Assembly (NCBI RefSeq): GCF_019084545.1
Contig: NZ_JAHREP010000010.1
Span: 62,001-126,000, forward strand
Direction of reading: 5' to 3'
DNA: 64,000 nucleotides
Source: Marinobacterium ramblicola
GTDB taxonomy: Bacteria; Pseudomonadota; Gammaproteobacteria; Pseudomonadales; Balneatricaceae
A program made the translations under genes and the position numbers. The notes under the pieces were generated by a model that made no database searches, was not told the origin of the DNA, and worked only from the letters and a program-made list of their open reading frames with translations. Position 1 is the stretch's first letter; each line of letters opens with the position of its first letter. This document shows positions 38,461 to 46,323 of the stretch, one piece after another.

Positions 38461-38488
38461 CGACAAGTGCCACTCGACAAGTGCCACT
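38461..38488. repeat. Perfect tandem repeat, 2 x 14 bp
   Basis: CGACAAGTGCCACT occurs twice head to tail (38461-38474 and 38475-38488). More degenerate CCACAAGAG-type units precede it from about 38437. It lies upstream of the hydrogenase operon; no coding role was seen. Confidence 0.8.
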
Positions 38489-38598
38489 TGAGCAGCCGTT
38501 GATAACCTTCTACTTTATAGGGATTCGCTGCCGAGTTCTCGAACCGGTAGACAGGGATACCTGAGCGGACAATCATAATAATGGTGGGGGACGGCGTA

Positions 38599-39711
38599 AT
38601 GGAGACACCGGGGTTTCTTCCGATGGCGCGTTTGCAGACATTGATCGATACGCTGATCGATGACGGCTTCCGCTGTGTCGCGCCTCAGGTCCGCGATGGC
38701 GCGATTCTGTACGATACGCTGGACAAGGTGAAGCAGCTGCCCAAGGGCGTCACTCAGGAGCAGTCCAACGGTCGTTACCGCCTGCACCAAACCGATTCAA
38801 CGCGCAATTTCGCCTGGGCCAACGGCCCGCAGGCGATAAAGCCGCTGACTTTTGCCCCGCGCGAGGAGCTCTGGTACAGCGAGGTCAAGAGCGACGGAAG
38901 CCTCAAGTTCTACCAGGCGCCAACCGAAACCGAGCCGGTGGCCATACTGGGCGTGCGCGCCTGCGACCTGGCAGCTCTTGCGCTGCAGGACCAGCACTTT
39001 CAGCACAGTTTCCCCGACCCCTACTACGATGCACGGCGCAAGCGCCTGCTGCTGATCGCTGTGCATTGCACCCACCCGGCCGAGACCTGTTTCTGCGCCA
39101 GTACCGGCGATGGCCCGGAGGCGCGGTCCGGATACGATCTGTCCCTGTATGAAACCGATCTGGGTTACTTCGTCACCGCCGGCAGTCTGGCCGGTGAGAT
39201 GTTGCTGCATCGGTTGCCATTGGAAGCGGGTGATGCGGCGCTGTTTGCCGCTGCGCGGGGCGAAACGGGCGCGGCGGCTGACGCTCAGCAACGCCAGCTA
39301 CCCGAGGGAGACCTGCAGGCTATGCTATTCGGCAACCTCAATCATCCGCAGTGGCAAGCGGTGGCCGAGCGCTGCCTGAGCTGCGGCAACTGCACCCAGG
39401 TCTGTCCCACCTGCTTCTGCCATAGCGAGAACTCGGTACCGTCGATCTCCGGCCAGAGCACGGCCCATGAGCGTCAGTGGGACTCCTGCTTCAGCCCCGG
39501 CCACAGCTACATACACGGCATCACCCTGCGCAAGGATACCGCAAGCCGCTATCGTCAATGGCTGACCCACAAGTTCGGCAGCTGGCACGAACAGTACGGC
39601 CGCAGCGGTTGTGTGGGCTGCGGACGCTGTATCAGCTGGTGTCCGGTCGGTATCGACCCCACCGAGGAGCTTGCCGTCATCTGCAAAGACAGCGCGGGGG
39701 ATTCGGCATGA
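38599..39711 (+). CDS. hydB: [NiFe] hydrogenase (group 3b, sulfhydrogenase-type) beta subunit, iron-sulfur
   Basis: This is a 370-aa cytoplasmic electron-transfer subunit with two ferredoxin-type clusters near the C-terminus: CLSCGNCTQVCP and CVGCGRCISWCP, plus ACDLAAL in the N-terminal domain. It matches the HydB/ShyB beta subunit, which passes electrons between the hydrogenase dimer and the flavin subunit. The frame opens at ATG 38581, but ATG 38599 has GGGGGA 7 bases upstream and is preferred. It is the first of five overlapping genes (B-G-D-A-protease), a standard order for NAD(P)-linked soluble hydrogenases. Confidence 0.92.
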   Translation: METPGFLPMARLQTLIDTLIDDGFRCVAPQVRDGAILYDTLDKVKQLPKGVTQEQSNGRYRLHQTDSTRNFAWANGPQAIKPLTFAPREELWYSEVKSDGSLKFYQAPTETEPVAILGVRACDLAALALQDQHFQHSFPDPYYDARRKRLLLIAVHCTHPAETCFCASTGDGPEARSGYDLSLYETDLGYFVTAGSLAGEMLLHRLPLEAGDAALFAAARGETGAAADAQQRQLPEGDLQAMLFGNLNHPQWQAVAERCLSCGNCTQVCPTCFCHSENSVPSISGQSTAHERQWDSCFSPGHSYIHGITLRKDTASRYRQWLTHKFGSWHEQYGRSGCVGCGRCISWCPVGIDPTEELAVICKDSAGDSA

Positions 39712-40553
39712 TCAACCCCTACCTCCCGCTGGAAGCAGAGGTGATAGAGCGGGTTCAGGAAACGCCCAGCATCGTTACGCTGCGTCTCAGGCTGACCGAC
39801 CCGGATGCCCGCCACCGGTTCTACTGCGCGCCAGGCCAGTTCAACATGCTGTACCTGTATGGTGTCGGCGAGGTACCGATCTCGATCAAGTCCGGACCGC
39901 AAAGCTTTCTGGATCAAACCCTGCTGCTCGATCACACCATCCGCGCGGTCGGGCGGGTAACCCGCGCCCTGGTCAAGCTCGAACCGGGTGCAAGACTGGG
40001 CGTACGCGGCCCCTACGGGCGCGGCTGGCCGCTGAACCTGGCACAGGGCAAGGATGTGCATATCATCACCGGCGGTCTGGGCTGCGCCCCGGCGGTATCC
40101 GTGGTACACGAGCTGATGCGCCAGCGCAGTCGCTTTGGCCGGATCTCGGTGGTACAGGGGGTCAAGCACGCCGACGACCTGATCTGGCGTGATCAGTACG
40201 AGCACTGGGCGAAACAGCCCGACACCCAGGTATTGCTGGCCGCCGATCAGGCGAATGCCTCCTGGCGCTGGCACACCGGCATGGTAACGGGACTGCTCGA
40301 CCAGCTGCATCTGGATACGGAGCGCTCTCTGGCCATGCTCTGTGGACCCGAACCGATGATGCGCGCATCCGCCGAGCGACTGATCGAGCTGGGCCTGGAG
40401 CCGGAGCAGATCTGGCTCAGTATGGAACGTAACATGCAGTGCGCTATCGGCCACTGCGGCCACTGTCAGTTCGGCGCGGCATTCGTATGCAAGGACGGCC
40501 CGGTGTTCAACTACCCGGCAGTTCGCGAGCTTCTAGGTACACGGGGGTTTTGA
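39708..40553 (+). CDS. hydG: Group 3b hydrogenase gamma subunit (FAD/NAD(P)H, ferredoxin reductase-like)
   Basis: This is a 281-aa subunit of the ferredoxin-NADP reductase superfamily: LGVRGPYGRGWPL flavin/nucleotide region, IITGGLGCAPAVS (NAD(P) binding), LCGPEPMMRA and a C-terminal [2Fe-2S] motif in MQCAIGHCGHCQFG with a further Cys in VCKDG. It moves electrons to or from NAD(P)H. The long frame starts well upstream inside hydB; ATG 39708 overlaps the hydB stop (ATGA), and the protein then begins like known HydG (MINPYLPLEAEVIERV). Confidence 0.92.
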   Translation: MINPYLPLEAEVIERVQETPSIVTLRLRLTDPDARHRFYCAPGQFNMLYLYGVGEVPISIKSGPQSFLDQTLLLDHTIRAVGRVTRALVKLEPGARLGVRGPYGRGWPLNLAQGKDVHIITGGLGCAPAVSVVHELMRQRSRFGRISVVQGVKHADDLIWRDQYEHWAKQPDTQVLLAADQANASWRWHTGMVTGLLDQLHLDTERSLAMLCGPEPMMRASAERLIELGLEPEQIWLSMERNMQCAIGHCGHCQFGAAFVCKDGPVFNYPAVRELLGTRGF

Positions 40554-41365
40554 TGCACAACCTGGAAAAAAAGCCCCGGATAGCGGTACACAAATTCAGC
40601 TCCTGCGACGGCTGCCAACTGGCCTTTCTGAACCTGGGCGGCGATCTGCTGGAGCTGACCAGACGGGTGGAGATCATGCATTTTCTGGAGGCGGGCCTCG
40701 ACGCCCCCGAGGCCGAGGTCGATATCGCCTTTGTCGAGGGTAGCCTGTCGACCCAGGACGAGATCGAGCGTATCCGCAAGGTGCGCGAATCCAGCCGCTA
40801 CCTGATCACCATCGGCGCCTGTGCCACCGCAGGCGGATTGCAGGCACTGCGCAATCTGGATAACCAGCATGAGCAGTGGCGCGATGCGATCTATGCCAAA
40901 CCCGAGTTTATCAAGACACTGAACCACGCCCGCCCCATCGCCGACGAGGTGCGGGTGGACTTCGAACTCTGGGGCTGTCCAATCAACAGCCGCCAGTTGC
41001 TCGCCGCCATCAACTCGCTGCTGTTCGGCGTCCCTCCTATCGACGACCGGGACAAGGTCTGTCTGGAGTGCAAGCGTCAGCAGCGGGTCTGCGTCATGGT
41101 CACCGAGGACAAACCCTGCCTTGGCCCCGTTACCCGTACCGGTTGCGGCGCCCTGTGCCCGAGCTTCGGCCGCGATTGCTACGGCTGTTACGGCCCGGCC
41201 GATAACCCCAACACCGCCAGCCTCAGTAAGCGATTCGCAGGTCTGGGCTTGCTGCCGCAGGCGATCGCACGACGCTTCCTGCTGATCAACAGCGCCGCGC
41301 CCGCATTTCACGATGCCGGGCTGATCGCCCGCAGCGGCGTTAGTGGAGACGACAGCGATGACTGA
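40553..41365 (+). CDS. hydD: [NiFe] hydrogenase small (delta) subunit
   Basis: This is a 270-aa soluble small subunit without a Tat leader, as expected for group 3. The proximal cluster ligands are in SSCDGCQLAF and IGACATAGG; further cysteines in CLECKRQQRVC, KPCLGPVTRTGC and GRDCYGCYGP supply the other iron-sulfur clusters. It partners the NiFe large subunit encoded next. ATG 40553 shares its A with the hydG stop (TGATG), giving tight coupling. It ends seven bases inside hydA. Confidence 0.92.
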   Translation: MHNLEKKPRIAVHKFSSCDGCQLAFLNLGGDLLELTRRVEIMHFLEAGLDAPEAEVDIAFVEGSLSTQDEIERIRKVRESSRYLITIGACATAGGLQALRNLDNQHEQWRDAIYAKPEFIKTLNHARPIADEVRVDFELWGCPINSRQLLAAINSLLFGVPPIDDRDKVCLECKRQQRVCVMVTEDKPCLGPVTRTGCGALCPSFGRDCYGCYGPADNPNTASLSKRFAGLGLLPQAIARRFLLINSAAPAFHDAGLIARSGVSGDDSDD

Positions 41366-42671
41366 TGCACAACCCACCTCCCGGCGCATCCGGATCGATG
41401 TCCCGGCACTGACCCGGGTCGAGGGCGAGGGCTCGTTGAAGCTGGCGATTGACGATGGTCGGATCGAACAGCTGCAACTGTCCATCTTCGAGCCGCCACG
41501 CTATTTCGAGAAGTTTCTCGAGGGGCGTGAATACACCGAGGTGCCGGACATCGTCGCGCGTATCTGCGGTATCTGTCCGGTGGCTTACCAGATGACCGCG
41601 GTTAAGGCGCTGGAGCAGGCGTTCGGCCATATGCCCTCGCCCTGGGTTGAGCGGATGCGCCGCCTGTTTTACTGCGGCGAGTGGCTGCAGAGTCACGCCC
41701 TGCATATCCACCTGCTGGCGCTGCCCGACTACCTCGGCTTCGACAGCGCCATCGGCATGGCCACCAAACACCCGGACGCCGTACAGCGCGGGCTCGCCCT
41801 GCAGGCGCTGGGCAACTCGATCATCCGCCTGTTCGGCGGCCGTTCGGTGCACCCGGTCGGCACCTGCGTCGGTGGTTTTCATCACGCCCCTGCACCATCC
41901 GATATCTCGGCGCTGCATACACGTCTGCAGGAGGCCCAGGAGTACGCCGCTGAGTTGACCCGCTGGTGCGCGCTGCTGCCATTGCCCGAGGATGACGACG
42001 ACTTCACCAGCGTCGCCCTCAGAGCGGACACCGAATATCCGTTTTATAGCGGCGCGCTGGTCAGCTCGGATGGCCTGTCGATCGATGCCACACAGTGGGA
42101 TAACCACTTCCGTGAGGAGCATGCGCCGCATTCGACGGCGCTCTGGTCGCTTTACGAGGGTAAACCCTATCTGGTGGGGCCATTGGCACGCCTGAACCTG
42201 AATCTGGACCGACTACCAGGTGCGGTGCGAAGCAATCTGGACAACACCGGTATTCGCTTCCCCAGCCGCAACATGTTCCACAGCATGCTGGCCCGCGCCG
42301 TGGAGATCGAGCTGGCGATCCACGAGGCGATCGAGATCACCGCAAGCTACGAGTACCCGGCAGCCCCCTTCGATCCGGTCACGCCCCGTGCCGGCGTTGG
42401 TTTCGGTGCTACCGAAGCCCCCCGCGGCCTGCTTTGGCACCGCTATGAAACAGATGCCGACGGGCTGATCAAAAGCGCCCGCATCGTGCCACCGACCAGC
42501 CAGAACCAGGCCCGGATCGAGCAGAATCTGCAGCGCTCGCTGCAGAGTTTCGGACTGGAGCACAGTGACGACGAATTGCGCCTGCATTGCGAAAAGGTGA
42601 TCCGCAACTACGACCCCTGCATCTCCTGTGCAACCCACTTCCTGAAGCTGGACTTGGAGCGGCGGCGTTGA
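41358..42671 (+). CDS. hydA: [NiFe] hydrogenase large (alpha) subunit
   Basis: This is a 437-aa catalytic subunit. The nickel ligands are in RICGICPVAYQ (N-terminal pair of Cys) and DPCISCATHF (C-terminal pair); a short tail of about ten residues after the final His is a likely maturation-cleaved peptide. The position where many large subunits have His in the first motif (CxxCxxxH) is Tyr; I believe this is common in group 3b but could not check it. ATG 41358 is preferred to GTG 41343 because GGAGAC is 8 bases upstream; it overlaps hydD. Predicted role: reversible H2/NADP(H) chemistry in the cytoplasm. Confidence 0.93.
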   Translation: MTDAQPTSRRIRIDVPALTRVEGEGSLKLAIDDGRIEQLQLSIFEPPRYFEKFLEGREYTEVPDIVARICGICPVAYQMTAVKALEQAFGHMPSPWVERMRRLFYCGEWLQSHALHIHLLALPDYLGFDSAIGMATKHPDAVQRGLALQALGNSIIRLFGGRSVHPVGTCVGGFHHAPAPSDISALHTRLQEAQEYAAELTRWCALLPLPEDDDDFTSVALRADTEYPFYSGALVSSDGLSIDATQWDNHFREEHAPHSTALWSLYEGKPYLVGPLARLNLNLDRLPGAVRSNLDNTGIRFPSRNMFHSMLARAVEIELAIHEAIEITASYEYPAAPFDPVTPRAGVGFGATEAPRGLLWHRYETDADGLIKSARIVPPTSQNQARIEQNLQRSLQSFGLEHSDDELRLHCEKVIRNYDPCISCATHFLKLDLERRR

Positions 42672-43174
42672 GTGCTGCTCGGTTGCAGGTGATCGGTGTC
42701 GGCTCCCCTGCCGGCGATGACCGGCTGGGCTGGGAGGTGATCGCTCGTCTGAAGGCAAAACTGCCGGCTCAAACCCGCTGCGATCTCTGCGCACTCGACC
42801 GTCCCGGCGCCAGCCTGATCGAGTATCTGGCCAATGCTGAGTGGTGCTGGTTGGTGGATGCTCTTCTAATCGAGGGCACTCCCGGCCGCTATTGCCAGCC
42901 GGGGTTAGAACAGCTTATGCGGTCGGGCAATAGCGCCGTCGGCTCACACGGGTTCGGCCTGGCCGATAGCCTGCGGCTGGCTGAGCGGCTTGGCATGCTG
43001 CCTGCGCGACTCGAACTCCACTGTTTGACGATCAACGCGGCGGATACTCTCAGCGAGCAGTTGAGTCCGGCGGTTGACGCAGGCGTGAACGGACTGGTGG
43101 AACGCCTTCACCAGCGCCTGGTAGACGATATGAAACATGCTGATGCTGAGCCTCAGAGGTATCGAAAATTTTGA
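42668..43174 (+). CDS. Hydrogenase maturation protease (HyaD/HybD family)
   Basis: This is a 168-aa endopeptidase that removes the C-terminal tail of the large subunit after nickel insertion. The start motif VIGVGSPAGDDRLGWEV contains the conserved Asp of GxGNxxxxDDG-type proteases, and VGSHGFGLADSLRLAERL carries the His region. It starts at TTG 42668, whose bases lie across the hydA stop codon, with GGAG 9 bases upstream; no ATG fits. It is the last gene of the operon. No other hyp genes are nearby, so the Fe-CN/CO assembly genes must be elsewhere. Confidence 0.85.
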   Translation: MSAARLQVIGVGSPAGDDRLGWEVIARLKAKLPAQTRCDLCALDRPGASLIEYLANAEWCWLVDALLIEGTPGRYCQPGLEQLMRSGNSAVGSHGFGLADSLRLAERLGMLPARLELHCLTINAADTLSEQLSPAVDAGVNGLVERLHQRLVDDMKHADAEPQRYRKF

Positions 43175-43432
43175 AAACTATCGGCAAAGGCCGGGAGAGC
43201 CTGCCAGACCGGGTCAGTACCGGGCAAAAACTGTGCGGGAGGTACGGATGACGTGCATTCTAACCGCTCCAATCCAAATTGCGATTGAAAAATATACAGC
43301 GATAGCAGTATGCAGATGAGTAATATTTGCCCGGAGTTCAACCCGTCCGGCAGAACTGGTAGACTCCAATCAACGACGTTTTCTTCCCGGGCCGGCGATC
43401 AGGCACTTCCGCCACGCCGGCCTTTTTTCGAC
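43175..43432. other. Intergenic stretch after the hydrogenase operon
   Basis: This 258-base stretch holds no credible open frame. Its only recognised element is the terminator at 43390-43428. Confidence 0.6.
43390..43428 (+). terminator. Intrinsic terminator of the hydrogenase operon
   Basis: GGCCGGCG (43390-43397) pairs perfectly with CGCCGGCC (43415-43422), followed by six T (43423-43428). It abuts the stop of the convergent TetR gene. Confidence 0.85.
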
Positions 43433-44071
43433 TCAGGCAGTTGTACCGTTGAGGAAGATCTCTACCCCTTGGCGCAAACTCCTCTCCGGTAAGGCAGGGT
43501 CATAGGGGATCCCCAGCAACGCCTGCAGATGCCAGGGCTGCTTGATCATCTCGACAAACTGTGCCGCTGCAACCGTGCAGCAATCGATATTCAAACGCCC
43601 CTCGGTTTTCTGCTTCTCTAGGTAGACTGTCAGCAGCTTGCGTATCCGGTCCGGGCCTGAGGTGTAGAATACCGCCTGGATCTGTTCACGCTCCGCGCTA
43701 TTGGCGGAAAGTACCAGGCGATACATGGCGATCGCCTGCGGGCGACTGATCATATCGATGAAACGCTGCCCAAAGCGGTACAGGGTGGATGCCGGGTCCT
43801 CGCTCCAGATCCGGTCCTGATCGAAACTGGCAAAGAGGTCATCGCAGGATTGCTGCATCATCGCCTCGAGCAATCCCAACTTGTTACCGAAACAGCGATA
43901 AAGGGTAGTCATCGAACCACCGGCGCGTTTCATGATGTCGCTTATGCTGGCGTTCTCGAACCCCTGCTCCAGAAACACCTCCTTGGCGGCATCCAGGATG
44001 CGACGTCGACGCTCCAGACCCTTCGCGGTCAGCCCTTTATCCGAGCATTCAGATAGAAGTGAATGACTCAT
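43433..44071 (-). CDS. TetR-family transcriptional regulator
   Basis: This is a 212-aa repressor with a classic TetR HTH near the N-terminus (RRRILDAAKEVFLEQGFENASISDIMKRAGGSM and TTLYRCFGNKLGL). The C-terminal half is a helical ligand-binding domain of the AcrR type. It is divergent from a Bcr/CflA exporter and has a palindrome (44164-44179) in the shared spacer, a common exporter-repressor arrangement. ATG 44071 is chosen; GTG 44086 opens the frame but has no spaced ribosome site. Confidence 0.9.
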   Translation of the reverse strand: MSHSLLSECSDKGLTAKGLERRRRILDAAKEVFLEQGFENASISDIMKRAGGSMTTLYRCFGNKLGLLEAMMQQSCDDLFASFDQDRIWSEDPASTLYRFGQRFIDMISRPQAIAMYRLVLSANSAEREQIQAVFYTSGPDRIRKLLTVYLEKQKTEGRLNIDCCTVAAAQFVEMIKQPWHLQALLGIPYDPALPERSLRQGVEIFLNGTTA

Positions 44072-44163
44072 GCCTACTCTGCCCACTCCTCAATAGAGAT
44101 TAAACCACCAAGCCGGCGATCATAGTGGATCACACCGGAATATGAGTGGACCCGTCGCAATAA

Positions 44164-44179
44164 TGTAATGTATATTACA
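44164..44179. promoter_or_regulatory. Palindrome TGTAAT-N4-ATTACA, candidate TetR operator
   Basis: TGTAATGTATATTACA has perfect 6-base arms separated by GTAT. It sits in the divergent spacer between the TetR gene and the exporter gene, as expected for a TetR-family autoregulatory site. Confidence 0.55.
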
Positions 44180-44362
44180 CTATATTCTTCTACCCTCTCC
44201 AACTTTTTAGCCAGTGCCCCTCACGCCCAGAGTTGGCAGTTCAGCCCATCGCGCAACGATAACAGACGCAGGCTCGTGGAGAGCGTTCAGTACCAATACT
44301 TGACCCATTACCCATCTGTCGGCTCGCGCGCGCTCGCGAGTTCTGAAGGAGCATCACCTTAT

Positions 44363-45577
44363 ATGGAGTCCAAAGCGCTTAGCCATGACGCAGGTCTTGT
44401 CATTCCCGGATTCGTGTTTATTCTCGCGGCGTTGACCGCGCTGGCACCCTTGGCCACCGATGCCTATCTGCCGGCAATCCCGACCATTGCCCGGGAGCTG
44501 GGTCGCACGGTACCCGATGTGGAGCTTTCGATCAGCTTCTTTCTCGTCGGCTTCTCCATCGGCCAACTGATCGGCGGTCCCTTCTCCGACCATTTCGGTC
44601 GCCGCACCGGAATTTTCTGTGGCCTGAGCCTGTTCATCCTCGGCTCCCTGGCGATCACCTTCACGCCATCGATCGAATGGCTCTGGGTATTCCGGGTGGT
44701 CCAGGCACTTGGCGGCGGAATCACCGTGGTCAATACACCGGCCATCGTCCGCGATCTGTATAGCGGACGGGAGAGCGCGCAGACCATGTCGCGGATGGCG
44801 ATGATCCTGATGCTGGCGCCACTGCTGGCGCCGGTGTTGGGCAGCCTTATACTGCAGACGCTGAGCTGGCAGATGATATTCAGTCTGCTGCTGCTCTATG
44901 GCTGCATCCTCGCGGCGGTGATCCATCGGACCCTGCCGGAAACACGCCAGGTCCAGGTCAACAAACCCAACGCCTTTCGTCGCTACTGGATGGTCATGCG
45001 TGACCGTCATGCACTCGGCTACCTGTTCTCCGCCTGTTTCGGTTACGGCAGTCTGTTCGCTTTCATTACCGGCTCACCTTCGGTCTATATGGGATATTTC
45101 GGCCTCAGTGAGTCCTCCTATCCACTCGCCTTTGGCGCCAATGTTATCGCCTTGGTACTGCTGAACAAGGTCAACATACGTCTGCTCTCCAGCCACGCCC
45201 CCCGCACGTTGCTACTGGCCGGACAACTGATCCAGATCCTCACCGGCGCACTGCTGTTCGGCTATGCCTGTCTTGGTGGCGATCTGAAACTAGCGCTGTT
45301 CATTCCGCTGGTGATGCTGTTCTTTGGCTGCCATGGACTGGTCAGTGCCAACTCAATGGCCGGCATGACCGACCTGTTTCCCACCAACAGCGCCACCGCC
45401 ACGGCGTTGATGGGTGCCTGCGGTTTCGCCTTCGGCGCGCTATCGGGGTCACTGGTCGGCTTGCTCTATGACGAGACCCCGCTGCCGATGACGCTGGTGA
45501 TGTTCGCATGTGCGCTGCTGGCACCGACCATACGACTGCTGCTGCAGATGGGCCCCCAGCCACAGGTAGCGCGGTAA
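44363..45577 (+). CDS. Bcr/CflA-family MFS multidrug exporter
   Basis: This is a 404-aa 12-TM major facilitator of the Bcr/CflA drug:H+ antiporter group. It shows LAPLATDAYLPAIPTIARELG in TM1, GQLIGGPFSDHFGRR (motif A) and RVVQALGGGITVVNTPAIVRD (motif B-like). The frame opens at 44168 in AT-rich noncoding DNA; ATG 44363 has GAAGGAG 11 bases upstream and begins the family homology. It is divergent from the TetR gene, which likely represses it. Substrate unknown. Confidence 0.9.
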   Translation: MESKALSHDAGLVIPGFVFILAALTALAPLATDAYLPAIPTIARELGRTVPDVELSISFFLVGFSIGQLIGGPFSDHFGRRTGIFCGLSLFILGSLAITFTPSIEWLWVFRVVQALGGGITVVNTPAIVRDLYSGRESAQTMSRMAMILMLAPLLAPVLGSLILQTLSWQMIFSLLLLYGCILAAVIHRTLPETRQVQVNKPNAFRRYWMVMRDRHALGYLFSACFGYGSLFAFITGSPSVYMGYFGLSESSYPLAFGANVIALVLLNKVNIRLLSSHAPRTLLLAGQLIQILTGALLFGYACLGGDLKLALFIPLVMLFFGCHGLVSANSMAGMTDLFPTNSATATALMGACGFAFGALSGSLVGLLYDETPLPMTLVMFACALLAPTIRLLLQMGPQPQVAR

Positions 45578-45592
45578 ATGTGCTGAGGTGAA

Positions 45593-45608
45593 TTAAGACT
45601 TCTTTAAG
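45593..45608. promoter_or_regulatory. TTAAG direct repeat with 11-base period, candidate QseB/PmrA-type box
   Basis: TTAAG is at 45593-45597 and 45604-45608, exactly one helical turn apart, 45 bases before the response-regulator start. OmpR-family regulators such as QseB and PmrA bind direct repeats resembling CTTAA(T/G) with the same period, so autoregulation is plausible. Confidence 0.5.
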
Positions 45609-45653
45609 TAAAAGGGGGTAGACTGAGGCATCCCTACATGAACGTGAAAGGCG

Positions 45654-46322
45654 ATGAAGGTACTCCTCGTTGAAGACGACCCCCTGCTCGGTCAGGGGCT
45701 GCATAGCGCTATGAAACAGCACCGGATTCCGGCCGAGTGGGTCACCAACGCAACGGAAGCGCTGGGTGCTCTGCGCAGCACAGACTTCGACGCGCTGGTG
45801 CTCGATCTCGGGCTGCCGGACATGGATGGCATCGACCTGCTCAAACGCCTGCGCGGTGATGGCCACCCGTTGCCGGTATTGATTCTGACAGCCCGGGACG
45901 GCATCAGCGAGCGGGTGCGCGGACTCGATACCGGGGCCGACGACTTTCTTGCCAAACCCTTCGACATCGATGAGCTGATGGCGCGCCTGCGTGCGCTGGT
46001 CCGCCGCAGCAGCGGCATTGCCACGCCGACGATTCAGCTCGGCGAGATCGAGATCATCCCCAGCCACCATCGGGTCGAACGGAACGGCGAGGAGGTGCCT
46101 CTCAATCGACACGAATATCAGTTGCTGACGCTGCTGGCCTCCAGCCCAGGCCGAGTGTTCAGTCGCGAGACGATTATCGATCACCTCTACCGCTGGGATG
46201 AGGAGATCGAAAGCAACACCATCGAGGTCCATGTGCATCACCTGCGGCGCAAGCTCGGTCGTGCGCTGATCGGCACGGTGCGGGGTATAGGTTACCGCCT
46301 GGTACTACCGGAGAACGCCTGA
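45654..46322 (+). CDS. OmpR-family response regulator (QseB/PmrA-like)
   Basis: This is a 222-aa regulator with a receiver domain (LLVEDDPLLG acidic pocket, phospho-Asp in LVLDLGLPDMDG, Lys in FLAKPF) and a C-terminal OmpR winged helix (LNRHEYQLLTLLASSPGRVFS, VHHLRRKLG, RGIGYRL). It is paired with the sensor kinase one base downstream. Signal unknown; the QseB/PmrA group responds to metal, cationic peptides or catechol-like cues in other bacteria. Confidence 0.94.
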   Translation: MKVLLVEDDPLLGQGLHSAMKQHRIPAEWVTNATEALGALRSTDFDALVLDLGLPDMDGIDLLKRLRGDGHPLPVLILTARDGISERVRGLDTGADDFLAKPFDIDELMARLRALVRRSSGIATPTIQLGEIEIIPSHHRVERNGEEVPLNRHEYQLLTLLASSPGRVFSRETIIDHLYRWDEEIESNTIEVHVHHLRRKLGRALIGTVRGIGYRLVLPENA

Positions 46323-46323
46323 C

